DNA of 64,000 bases from Sphingomonas sp. AX6 (GTDB lineage Bacteria; Pseudomonadota; Alphaproteobacteria; Sphingomonadales; Sphingomonadaceae): contig NZ_LR733979.1 in NCBI RefSeq assembly GCF_902506605.1, forward strand, positions 998,024 to 1,062,023. Direction: 5' to 3'. Below are positions 35,422 through 43,433 of this stretch, piece after piece. A program made the translations under genes and the position numbers. The notes under the pieces are model-generated. The model had not been told where the DNA came from and did not search any database. It worked only from the letters and a program-made list of their open reading frames with translations. Numbering within the stretch: the stretch's first letter is position 1; every line of letters starts with the position of its first letter.

Positions 35422-36285
35422 ATGACCGAAACCAAAGTACCGAGCCGCGTCTTCGCCCGTGCGCAGGAAGATGCCGAAACCGCCCGTGCCCAGTCGCACA
35501 CCCCGCAGACCGAACACCCCGCATACAAGCTGGCGTTCCAGGACATGGATTTCCTGCTGCGCGAGGATCTGCGTCCCGTCCGCTTCCAGCTTGAATTGCT
35601 GAAGCCGCAATTGCTGCTCGACGAAGCCAACATCGCATCCACGCTGGTGATGTACGGATCGGCGCGCATTCCCGAGCCGGAAAAGGCCGCGGCTTTGCTC
35701 GAACTCGCCGAGGACGACCAGTCGCGCAAGATCGCCGAGCGGCTGGTCGCCAAATCCAAATATTACGACGTCGCGCGCGAGCTGGCGCAGATTTCGAGCA
35801 AATTCCCTGTAGATGAGGACGGCAAGCGCCATTTCGTCGTGTGTTCGGGGGGCGGGCCGTCGATCATGGAGGCCGCCAATCGCGGCGCGCAGGACGTGGG
35901 CGCCGATTCGATCGGGCTGAACATCGTCCTGCCGCACGAACAGGCCCCCAACCCCTACGTCACGCCGTCACTCAGCATGCAGTTCCACTATTTCGCGCTG
36001 CGCAAGATGCACTTCCTGCTCCACGCGCGCGCGGTGGCGGTATTCCCCGGTGGGTTCGGCACGTTTGACGAGAGTTTCGAGCTGTTGACCCTGATCCAGA
36101 CCGGCAAGATCGCGCGCATCCCGGTGCTGTTCTATGGCCGCGAATTCTGGGACCGCGTGGTCAGTTTCGAGGCGTTGTGCGAGGAGGGCGTGATTTCGCC
36201 TCGTGACTTGGACCTCATCACCTATTGCGAAACCGCCGAAGAGGGCTGGGACGCGATCAAGCGGTTTTACAGCGACGAATTCTGA
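35422..36285 (+). CDS. LOG family protein (Rossmann-fold nucleotide monophosphate phosphoribohydrolase-like)
   Basis: 287 residues. Carries the lysine-decarboxylase-like/LOG signature: FVVCSGGGPSIMEAANRGA and AVAVFPGGFGTFDESFELL (PGGxGTxxE motif). LOG proteins release a base from nucleoside 5'-monophosphates; the ~110-residue N-terminal extension is characteristic of the larger alphaproteobacterial subgroup, whose substrate is not settled. A bidirectional terminator separates it from the convergent cytochrome gene. Confidence 0.85.
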   Translation: MTETKVPSRVFARAQEDAETARAQSHTPQTEHPAYKLAFQDMDFLLREDLRPVRFQLELLKPQLLLDEANIASTLVMYGSARIPEPEKAAALLELAEDDQSRKIAERLVAKSKYYDVARELAQISSKFPVDEDGKRHFVVCSGGGPSIMEAANRGAQDVGADSIGLNIVLPHEQAPNPYVTPSLSMQFHYFALRKMHFLLHARAVAVFPGGFGTFDESFELLTLIQTGKIARIPVLFYGREFWDRVVSFEALCEEGVISPRDLDLITYCETAEEGWDAIKRFYSDEF

Positions 36286-36310
36286 CCCATCCCCGCGTGC
36301 GGGGAAGCAT

Positions 36311-36350
36311 AAAAAAGCCCCGGCAGCGCGAACTGCCGAGGCTTCTTCTA
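36311..36350. terminator. Bidirectional terminator between the LOG gene and the cytochrome c gene
   Basis: Stem AAGCCCCGGCAG / CTGCCGAGGCTT (36315-36326, 36333-36344) with one mismatch, an A-run on the left and a T-rich tract on the right, so it can serve both strands. Confidence 0.85.
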
Positions 36351-36369
36351 TTTCGATCCGACTAGCGGT

Positions 36370-37017
36370 TTATTCGGCGGCGGTCGCATTCTCACCGGCG
36401 GTTTCGGTCGCATTGCCTTCGACCGCGTTATCCGCTTCCGCGTCGGTCGCATTGGCGGCGGCTTCTTCGCCTTCGGCCGGTTCCTCGGCACCCTCGACTG
36501 GCGGAGCGGGGAAGGGAAGGTTCGACCCCTGCGCATTCATATAGGCGATGACGTTGGCGCGTTCCTGCGGGTCCGACAGCCCGGCAAAGGTCATCTTGGT
36601 GCCCGGCGCATAGCGGCGCGGGCTGGCGAGCCAGTCGCTCATGCCCTGGAAATCCCAATTGCCTGGAATGCTCGTCAACGCGTCGGAATAGGCGAAGCCG
36701 GCGACATGGCCGTGCGGCTTGCCGAATGCGGCCCACAGGTTCGGGCCGATGCCGTTCGCCCCGCCCTGGGTGATCGTGTGACACGCGGCGCATTTGGCGA
36801 ACGATGCCTGGCCTGCGGCGACATCGGCGCTGGCGAGCAGGGTCGCAATCGGAATTTCTTCCGCCGCGCCGCCTGCGGTTTCTACGCCTTCGATCGGATA
36901 GCCCATATTTTCGGGGCGTTCGGAATGGAAATACATGCCGCTGATGATCGAAAGCCCGAGTGCGGCGGTACACCCGGCCAAAGCCCAGCCCGCGATCGTG
37001 TTCGTCCGATTGTCCAT
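36370..37017 (-). CDS. Membrane-anchored class I cytochrome c with acidic C-terminal tail
   Basis: 215 residues. One N-terminal membrane helix (residues ~9-30), haem attachment motif CAACH at 76-80, conserved GIGPNLW and the axial Met in GTKM near residue 142. This is the layout of membrane-bound cytochrome c552/CycM, which passes electrons from complex III to terminal oxidases. The last ~45 residues form an Ala/Glu/Asn-rich acidic tail. ATG 37017 (MDNRTNTIAGW) is chosen for the signal-anchor. It is divergent from pheA. Confidence 0.9.
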   Translation of the reverse strand: MDNRTNTIAGWALAGCTAALGLSIISGMYFHSERPENMGYPIEGVETAGGAAEEIPIATLLASADVAAGQASFAKCAACHTITQGGANGIGPNLWAAFGKPHGHVAGFAYSDALTSIPGNWDFQGMSDWLASPRRYAPGTKMTFAGLSDPQERANVIAYMNAQGSNLPFPAPPVEGAEEPAEGEEAAANATDAEADNAVEGNATETAGENATAAE

Positions 37018-37133
37018 GTGCGTCAGCAGCCCGCCGTTTTGCGAATAAAAGTCGTGCTCCTTTAGAGGGGCATATCGCCTATCGCAAGCCACGCTTGATC
37101 GCTTGCGCGCCCGCGACTAACGCCGCGACCACC

Positions 37134-38030
37134 ATGCAGAGTTTCGCCGAACCCGCCCGCCCGATCGTCGCACGCATGACTGCCGCCGCGGCGTTGGAAC
37201 CGGGACGTGCGGTCTCCTTTCAGGGCGCACCCGGCGCGAACAGTCATGTGGCGGCGGTCGAGGCGTTTCCCGAATGCCTGCCCCTGCCGTGCTTTTCCTT
37301 CACCGACGCGATCGATGCGGTGCGGGAGGGGCGCGCGGACTGCGCGATCATCCCGATCGAAAACTCGCTGCACGGGCGTGTGGCCGACATCCATTTCCTG
37401 CTGCCCGAATCGGGGCTGGTGATCACCGGCGAGCATTTTCTGGGCATCCGCCATGCGCTGATGGCGGTTGGCACGCGCGACCAGATCACCAGCGCGATGA
37501 GCCATGAACAGGCGCTCGGCCAATGCCGCCACTGGCTGCGCGAACACGGCATCGCGCCGGTGGTCTATCCCGATACCGCGGGTGCGGCGGCCGTGGTGGC
37601 GGAGAAGGCCGATCCGTCGGTCGCTGCGCTCGCCCCCCCGGCAGCAGCGGGGCTCTATGGGCTGAACCTGATCGAGGCGGACATTGCCGACGCCGATCAC
37701 AACACCACGCGGTTCGTGGTGCTGGCGCGTCAGGCCCCGCCAGTCGAGGGGCCGGGGCCGGGGCCATGGATGACGACGTTCGTTTTCGAGGTGAAGAACA
37801 TCCCCGCTGCGCTCTACAAGGCGCTGGGCGGTTTTGCGACCAACGGCGTCAACATGACCAAGCTGGAAAGCTATCAACAAGGCGGCAGTTTTGCCGCGAC
37901 GCAATTCTATGCCGATATCGAGGGGCGTCCGAGCGACGCAAACGTCGATCGCGCGCTGGAGGAACTGGGGTTCCACACCAAATGGGTGCGGTTGCTGGGG
38001 ACGTACGCCCAAGCGCGGGCGCGGGGTTAG
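37134..38030 (+). CDS. pheA: Prephenate dehydratase
   Basis: Converts prephenate to phenylpyruvate for phenylalanine synthesis. 298 residues: dehydratase domain with SFQGAPGANSH, ADCAIIPIENSLHGRVADIHFLL and the catalytic-region NTTRFVVLA, then a C-terminal ACT regulatory domain with KALGGFATNGVNMTKLESYQ (the ESRP-like motif reads KLESYQ). It is monofunctional: the chorismate mutase is encoded separately at 46,962. ATG 37134 (MQSFAEPAR) is chosen. Confidence 0.94.
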   Translation: MQSFAEPARPIVARMTAAAALEPGRAVSFQGAPGANSHVAAVEAFPECLPLPCFSFTDAIDAVREGRADCAIIPIENSLHGRVADIHFLLPESGLVITGEHFLGIRHALMAVGTRDQITSAMSHEQALGQCRHWLREHGIAPVVYPDTAGAAAVVAEKADPSVAALAPPAAAGLYGLNLIEADIADADHNTTRFVVLARQAPPVEGPGPGPWMTTFVFEVKNIPAALYKALGGFATNGVNMTKLESYQQGGSFAATQFYADIEGRPSDANVDRALEELGFHTKWVRLLGTYAQARARG

Positions 38031-38040
38031 CCACACCCCG

Positions 38041-38152
38041 CCGTCACCCCGGCCGAAGTGCCGGGGTCCACTCACCCGCTTGCGCTTTGCTTGATCCTTT
38101 CGCCTTAAGGTTTGCCGCCCGGTGGACCTCGGCACTTCGGCCGGAGTGACGG
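38041..38152. repeat. REPIN-like inverted repeat pair, family A variant
   Basis: 31-base arms at 38041-38071 and 38122-38152 with two mismatches (core CCCCGGCCGAAGTGCCGGGG). It lies between convergent pheA and nudC. Confidence 0.9.
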
Positions 38153-38159
38153 AAGTGGG

Positions 38160-39077
38160 TCAGTCGTTTCCCACCCATGCCGTAAGCAGGGTATGTGCGA
38201 TCGCATAAGGCGGCGGTGCCAAAAACGGAGCCTCCGCATCTCCTGCTAACGCGGCGGCGCAATCGGCGCGGCTGACCCAGATCGCGTCCTCGATCTCGTT
38301 AATGTCGATGGTCAACGCATCGTCTTCGGCCTTGGCAACGCAGGCGATCATCAGCGACGATGCGAAGGGCCAGGGCTGGCTAGCGATATAGTCGACATCG
38401 CGCACGCGTACGCCGGTTTCCTCCCAGATTTCGCGCGCGACCGCTTCCTCCACCGATTCACCGACCTCGACGAAGCCCGCCAACGCCGAATAGCGGCCGG
38501 GTGGCCAGCCGGGACCGCGGCCCAGCAGTGCGCGGCCGTCATGCTCGGCGATCATGATGACGACGGGGTCGGTGCGCGGGAAATGTTCGGCGGCGCAATT
38601 GTCGCAAGCTCGCGCCCAGCCCGCGCGGATCATGCGCGTGGGGGTGCCGCATTCGGCGCAGAAGCGGTGGCGGACATGCCAGTCGACCACGCTGCGCGCC
38701 TGGGCATAGCGCGCGGCATCGCCTTCGCGCAGCAGGCCGAGCAGCTGCATGATCCGCGGCGACCGACCGCGCACCGGGCGCATGTCGGGGGTGACGCAGG
38801 TAAAATAGGGCCGCTCGCCCTCCAGCCCCAGCAGGATCGGCTCGGCATTGTCGGGCAGGTCGGCGAGCGTCGTCCAGATCAGCCCGCCCGCATCGTCCAG
38901 GCTGGGGTCGAGCGTGTCGAGCGTCAGCAATCGCCCGCGCCAGTCGCCCAGCATTCGCTCGATCGCAGCGGCATCGTTCCTGAACCGGTCGGCACGGTCG
39001 AGCCCGCCGCCGGTGAAGCCGGGACGCAAACTCACCGCGAATAGACCGCCTTCATCAGATCGGTGCGAAGCGGCCAT
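38160..39077 (-). CDS. nudC: NAD(+) diphosphatase (NADH pyrophosphatase)
   Basis: 305 residues. Zn-ribbon with CAECGTP ... CDNCAAEHFPRTDPVVI, Nudix box GFVEVGESVEEAVAREIWEETGVRV, and the NudC-specific SQPWPFASSLMIA (SQPWPFPxS) motif. It hydrolyses NAD(H), and family members can remove NAD caps from RNA. Start ATG 39077 overlaps the preceding hydrolase gene by 46 bases. Confidence 0.94.
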   Translation of the reverse strand: MAASHRSDEGGLFAVSLRPGFTGGGLDRADRFRNDAAAIERMLGDWRGRLLTLDTLDPSLDDAGGLIWTTLADLPDNAEPILLGLEGERPYFTCVTPDMRPVRGRSPRIMQLLGLLREGDAARYAQARSVVDWHVRHRFCAECGTPTRMIRAGWARACDNCAAEHFPRTDPVVIMIAEHDGRALLGRGPGWPPGRYSALAGFVEVGESVEEAVAREIWEETGVRVRDVDYIASQPWPFASSLMIACVAKAEDDALTIDINEIEDAIWVSRADCAAALAGDAEAPFLAPPPYAIAHTLLTAWVGND

Positions 39078-40336
39078 TTCTCCGCCGGGAAATAATTGAC
39101 ATAGGCCGAGGCGCGCAGGCCGTTCTTGGGATCGACCCAGGCGATCGTCCCCGCAGCACCGCCCCAGCCATAGGTGCCCGCACCGGGACCGCCGGGGACA
39201 TCGGCCAGCGTCACGAAGCCGCCCGCGCCGTAACCGCCTGCGGCATTCTGCGCGCCGGTACCGGGGATGCCGCCAAAGGTCACGCCTTGCGGCAGCAGGT
39301 TGGACATGGCCGTCCGCACCGTCTCCGCCTTCATCACCCGTTTGCCGCCCAGTTCGCCGCCATTCAGCAGCATGGCGAGGAACCGGTCATAATCACGCGC
39401 TGACATCACCAAGCCTGCGCCGCCATAGGGGAAACTGGGCGCGCGCGCATAAACCGACGCGCTGCCTGCGGGGTCGAGCGGAATGCGGTTGTCGCCTGCC
39501 CAGAAATAATTCGGCCCCAGCCGTCCGACCTCGCCCGCCGGGACTGCCCAATAAGTCGAGGTCATGCCGAGCGGACCGAACATGCGGCTTTGCAGGAATT
39601 GCTCGAACGACATGCCGCTCGCGACTTCGATGACGCGCGGCAAGAGGTCAAGGCCGATCGAATAGCTCCATTCGGTGCCCGGATCGGCGATCAGCGGGAG
39701 GGTGGCGAGGCGGTTGGCGAATTCCTCGAGGCTTTTCGGGCGCACGGTTGCGGCCTGGGCTTCGGTCTTGGGTTCGACTGCACCGGGGAGGATGCCGAGG
39801 CGCTCATATTCGGCCTTGAGCGGCCCCGTCGTGACGATCGAATAGCCGAGGCCGGCGGTATGCGTCAGCAGATGGCGGACGGTGATGGGTCGCGCGGCGG
39901 GGCGGCTTACCAGACTGTTTTCCGGATCGGTCAGGACCTTCATGTCCTTGAACGCCGGGATCAGCTCGTGGATCGGCTGGTCGAGCCGCAGCTTGCCATC
40001 CTCCACCAGCATCATCGCGGCCATGCCGGTGATCGGTTTGGTCATCGAATAGACGCGCCACAGGCTGTCGGCGTCCGCGGCTTCGCCATTGGCGGCATCG
40101 TCGATGCGTCCGGCGTGTGCGAAATGGGCGGGTTGGCCGCGCGTGCCGACCGCGAGCACGATCCCAGGCGCGCGGTTTTGCGCGACATAGCTTTGCGCAA
40201 GGGTATCGGTGGCCGTAGCGCGGGGGGCAGGGGCGGGGCGCGCGACTTGCGCTTCCAGCATCGGCGCAAAGACGAAGCCGGAGAGCGCGGTCCCGGCAAG
40301 GACGACGGCGATGGCGGCGCGTTTCAGGACGGTCAT
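39032..40336 (-). CDS. Serine hydrolase, class C beta-lactamase/esterase family (EstB-like)
   Basis: 434 residues with an N-terminal signal peptide (MTVLKRAAIAVVLAGTALSGFVFA). Active-site SxxK reads SMTK within YSMTKPITGMAAMML; the Tyr of the WSYSIGLDLL segment fits the second motif; HLLTHTAGLGYSI and GWGGAAGTIAWVDP are family blocks. Esterase or D,D-peptidase-like activity is more likely than antibiotic resistance. It overlaps nudC downstream and mutY upstream by a few bases, so mutY-hydrolase-nudC may be one transcript. Confidence 0.88.
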   Translation of the reverse strand: MTVLKRAAIAVVLAGTALSGFVFAPMLEAQVARPAPAPRATATDTLAQSYVAQNRAPGIVLAVGTRGQPAHFAHAGRIDDAANGEAADADSLWRVYSMTKPITGMAAMMLVEDGKLRLDQPIHELIPAFKDMKVLTDPENSLVSRPAARPITVRHLLTHTAGLGYSIVTTGPLKAEYERLGILPGAVEPKTEAQAATVRPKSLEEFANRLATLPLIADPGTEWSYSIGLDLLPRVIEVASGMSFEQFLQSRMFGPLGMTSTYWAVPAGEVGRLGPNYFWAGDNRIPLDPAGSASVYARAPSFPYGGAGLVMSARDYDRFLAMLLNGGELGGKRVMKAETVRTAMSNLLPQGVTFGGIPGTGAQNAAGGYGAGGFVTLADVPGGPGAGTYGWGGAAGTIAWVDPKNGLRASAYVNYFPAEKWPLRTDLMKAVYSR

Positions 40337-41391
40337 CGGTCGGTCTCTCCCAGATGCTGTATGGCCTTGGCGAACACGGTGGGCAGCCCTGCCGAATCGA
40401 GATCGGCGATCGGCCACCATTCGCCTTCGACCGAGGATTGCCCGTCCCATGTCCCGCGCACAAGCGCGCATCTGAGCGCGAAATGGGTGAAGACGTGGGT
40501 CACCTCGTCATCGATCGGCTGCCAGTCGGTGGCGAGGGGTGCATCGGCCAAGCCGGGCGGTGCATCGTTCCACGGACCCGTAGGAAAGGCGCGCATGCCC
40601 CCGAGCAATCCCTTATCCGGGCGGCGAACGAGCAGCACGCGATCGTCGTCATGCAGCAGAAAGATCGTGCCGAAGCGTTGCGGCTTGGCCTTTTTGGGCA
40701 GGCGGCGCGGATAGGTCGCAGGATCGTCCTGCGCGCGAGCCGCACAATCGGGTGCCAGCGGACAGAGCAAGCATTTGGGCGATTTCGGCGTGCAGATCCC
40801 CGACCCGAGATCCATCATCGCCTGCGCGAAATCGCCCGCGCGTGCGCCCGGTGTGATCGTATCGGTCAGGCGTTTGAGCTCGGGCCGGGCTGCGGGCAGT
40901 GGCGTCTCGACCGCGAACAGCCGCGACACCACCCGCTCGACATTCCCGTCCACCACCACTGCACGCTTGCCGAAAGCGATGCTGGCGATGGCGGCGGCGG
41001 TATAGGCACCGACCCCTGGTAGTTTGAGCAGTTCGGCCTCGCTTTCCGGCAACCGCCCGCCATGCTCCGACGCCACCACCCGCGCGCAGGCGAGCAGATT
41101 GCGCGCGCGGGCATAATAGCCGAGCCCTGCCCAGGCACCCATCACGTCCGCGTCTTCGGCAGCGGCGAACGCCTCGAAATCCGGCCAGCGCGCCGTGAAC
41201 CGGTCGAAATAGGGAATGACGGTTGCGACCTGCGTCTGCTGGAGCATGATTTCCGACAGCCAGACGCGGTACGGATCGGCGGCGTTGGCACCGGGCGGGG
41301 CGCGCCACGGCAGGGTGCGGGCATTGGCATCGTACCAATCGAGCAACCTGCTCGCGATGCCTGCGCCTTCGGTTCGTACATTGTCTAGCAC
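40333..41391 (-). CDS. mutY: A/G-specific adenine DNA glycosylase
   Basis: Removes A mispaired with 8-oxoguanine. 352 residues: LPWRAPPGANAADPYRVWLSEIMLQQTQV, helix-hairpin-helix with LPGVGAYTAAAIASIAFGKRAVVVDGNVERVVSRL (catalytic Asp in VDGN), 4Fe-4S ligands C-X6-C-X2-C-X5-C (CTPKSPKCLLCPLAPDC), and a C-terminal Nudix-like 8-oxoG recognition domain. A GTG start at 41391 is the best fit; the next gene diverges 36 bases away. Confidence 0.93.
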   Translation of the reverse strand: MLDNVRTEGAGIASRLLDWYDANARTLPWRAPPGANAADPYRVWLSEIMLQQTQVATVIPYFDRFTARWPDFEAFAAAEDADVMGAWAGLGYYARARNLLACARVVASEHGGRLPESEAELLKLPGVGAYTAAAIASIAFGKRAVVVDGNVERVVSRLFAVETPLPAARPELKRLTDTITPGARAGDFAQAMMDLGSGICTPKSPKCLLCPLAPDCAARAQDDPATYPRRLPKKAKPQRFGTIFLLHDDDRVLLVRRPDKGLLGGMRAFPTGPWNDAPPGLADAPLATDWQPIDDEVTHVFTHFALRCALVRGTWDGQSSVEGEWWPIADLDSAGLPTVFAKAIQHLGETDR

Positions 41392-41426
41392 GGCTCGCCT
41401 ATGGCATGGGTGGCGGCGATAGTGGA

Positions 41427-41978
41427 ATGACCAGCGACGCTCCCCCGAAGAAACCGCGCAAATCGCGTGCGGAACCGGTTGCCGCAGAGCGGCCACGCGG
41501 CGGCGTGCGTGCGGTATCCGACTTGCTGCCCGATATCGGTGCGGCGGCGTTCCGGCGGTTCGGCTTCGTCCAAAGCTCGATCGTCAGCCGTTGGGCGGAG
41601 ATCGTCGGCGATCGTTATGCCCGCGTCTCCACGCCCGAATCGATTCGCTTTCCTCACGGCCAGCGCGCCGACGGCGTGCTGACGCTGACCGTCGAGGGTG
41701 CCCACGGGACGATGATGCAGCACATCTCGCCCGAGATCATCGACCGCGTGAACCGCTTCTTCGGCTATACCGCAGTCGCCAAGGTGGCGTTTCGTCAGGG
41801 CGACGTCCGCCGCGATGCGCCGCGGGCAAAGAAAGCCGCCGAACCCGCCGCCGTTCCCGCCGATCTTGGCGATTCGCTGCGCGCGATCGTCGATCCCGAA
41901 TTGAAGGCGGTGCTCGAGGCGCTGGCGATCGGCGTGTCGCAACCCCAATCCATCCCCAAGATCGGAAAAATCAACTGA
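41427..41978 (+). CDS. DUF721 domain protein (DciA-like)
   Basis: 183 residues with the DUF721 core (VSDLLPDIGAAAFRRFGFVQSSIVSRWAEIVGDRYARVSTPESIRF and GVLTLTVEGAHGTMMQHISPEIIDRVNRFFGY). DUF721 includes DciA, which loads or assists the replicative helicase DnaB in bacteria without DnaC. It precedes the first DsbA-like gene and shares the stop/start ATG (TGATG). Confidence 0.8.
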   Translation: MTSDAPPKKPRKSRAEPVAAERPRGGVRAVSDLLPDIGAAAFRRFGFVQSSIVSRWAEIVGDRYARVSTPESIRFPHGQRADGVLTLTVEGAHGTMMQHISPEIIDRVNRFFGYTAVAKVAFRQGDVRRDAPRAKKAAEPAAVPADLGDSLRAIVDPELKAVLEALAIGVSQPQSIPKIGKIN

Positions 41979-42649
41979 TGTCGCGTCTGGTTGCGTTGCT
42001 GAGCGTCGCGCTCGCTTTCTTGTTCCTGCCCCCCACCGCCGAGGCCCAGCGCGATTGGCGCAGCAGCGTCACGCGGACCAAGGCGGGTGACTATGTGATC
42101 GGCAATCCGGGCGCAAAGGTCGCGCTGACCGAATATATCAGCTTCACGTGCCCCGCCTGTCGCAACTTCGTCGAGCAATCGAGCCCGGCGTTGCGCGGCG
42201 ATCTGGTCAAGCGCGGGGTGGTCCGGGTCGAAATTCGCAACATGACGCTGAACGGACTCGACATGGCAGCCGCGATGCTTGCGCGATGTGCGGGCCCGAC
42301 CGGGTTCATACCGATGCACGATTTGATTTACACCAATCAGTCCGCCCTGATCGACCGCGCGGGTCGCATCCGCCCGGCGTTTCTGGCCGGATCGCCGACC
42401 GAACAGGCAAAGGTATTCGCGGCGCAAAGCGGCCTATCCGATCTCGCCAAATCGCGCGGGATGACCGATGCCTCGATCGATCAATGCCTGTCGAATCAGG
42501 CCGAACTCGACCGGCTGTCGGCGGCGACGCAAGCCGCCATGCCCCGCGTCCACGGCACGCCGGGGTTCGAGATCAACGGCCAGGTCGCGCACGACGTCCA
42601 TAACTGGGCTGCGCTTCGGCCCCTGCTGGCCGCCGCCGGCGCCAAATAA
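41978..42649 (+). CDS. Periplasmic DsbA-family thiol oxidoreductase, soluble
   Basis: 223 residues. Signal peptide (MSRLVALLSVALAFLFLPPTAEAQ), thioredoxin-fold with active site CPAC at residues 58-61 (ISFTCPACRNF), a helical insert, and the cis-Pro region RVHGTPGFEINGQ. Disulfide formation or isomerisation in the periplasm is inferred. It is paired with a second DsbA-like gene 25 bases downstream. Confidence 0.88.
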   Translation: MSRLVALLSVALAFLFLPPTAEAQRDWRSSVTRTKAGDYVIGNPGAKVALTEYISFTCPACRNFVEQSSPALRGDLVKRGVVRVEIRNMTLNGLDMAAAMLARCAGPTGFIPMHDLIYTNQSALIDRAGRIRPAFLAGSPTEQAKVFAAQSGLSDLAKSRGMTDASIDQCLSNQAELDRLSAATQAAMPRVHGTPGFEINGQVAHDVHNWAALRPLLAAAGAK

Positions 42650-42674
42650 TCCAATTTCTTCGGGAGAATATTCG

Positions 42675-43409
42675 ATGCGTACCCTGCTCATCACGGTTTC
42701 GGCTCTGGCACTTGCGGCGTGTGGCGGCGACAGCGACGGCAACGTCGTGACCGCGCCTGCCGGTTCGGTCGAAAATGTCGCTGCGCCTGCGGGCCAGAAC
42801 TGGACCGAAGTGGTCGAGCGCACCCCCGAGGGCGGCTTCCGCATGGGCAACCCCGATGCGCCGCTCAAGCTGGTCGAATATGGTTCGCGGTCGTGCCCGG
42901 CCTGCGCCAATTTCTCCGAAACCGCGTCGGAGCCGCTCAAGCAGCAATATGTCGCGAGCGGCAAGGTGAGCTTCGAGTATCGCGATTTCATCCGCTCGCC
43001 GCTCGACATCTCGGCATCGTTGGTCGGCCAGTGTGGCGGGACGGCGGCGTTCTTTCCCATGCTTGAGGGGATGATGGCCGATCAGACGGCGGTGTTCGAA
43101 CGGCTGGAGGCCGCAGGCGAAGGCTTGCAGGCACAGCTTCAGGGGATGCCCCCTGCGCAACAGGCAGGCGCGCTGGCCGATGCGCTCGGCTATGTCGAAT
43201 TCGCCAAGGCGCGGGGTGTGCCCGAACCCCAGCTTCGCCAATGCCTGGCCGACACCAATGCCGCACAGGCGCTGGCCGACGGCACGCAGAGCGCGGCGCA
43301 GGAGTATAATCTGCCCGGCACACCCACCTTCCTGCTCAACGGCAAGGTCGTGCCCAACGCGGTCGCCTGGCCGCAGGTGGAACAGGCACTCAAGGCCGCA
43401 GGCGCCTAA
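42675..43409 (+). CDS. DsbA-family thiol oxidoreductase, predicted lipoprotein
   Basis: 244 residues. Lipobox LAAC with Cys16 (LALAACGGDS), active site CPAC at 74-77 (GSRSCPACANFS), cis-Pro region YNLPGTPTFLLNGKVV. It resembles the upstream paralogue with the same active site but is membrane anchored. It is followed by smc after 24 bases. Confidence 0.88.
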   Translation: MRTLLITVSALALAACGGDSDGNVVTAPAGSVENVAAPAGQNWTEVVERTPEGGFRMGNPDAPLKLVEYGSRSCPACANFSETASEPLKQQYVASGKVSFEYRDFIRSPLDISASLVGQCGGTAAFFPMLEGMMADQTAVFERLEAAGEGLQAQLQGMPPAQQAGALADALGYVEFAKARGVPEPQLRQCLADTNAAQALADGTQSAAQEYNLPGTPTFLLNGKVVPNAVAWPQVEQALKAAGA

Positions 43410-43433
43410 CGAGGGCGCCGGGGGGCGGGGGCG

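Noticed and set aside
39032..40336. Beta-lactamase resistance gene
   Set aside because: SMTK and the YSI motif fit EstB-type serine esterases; no evidence of antibiotic resistance context.
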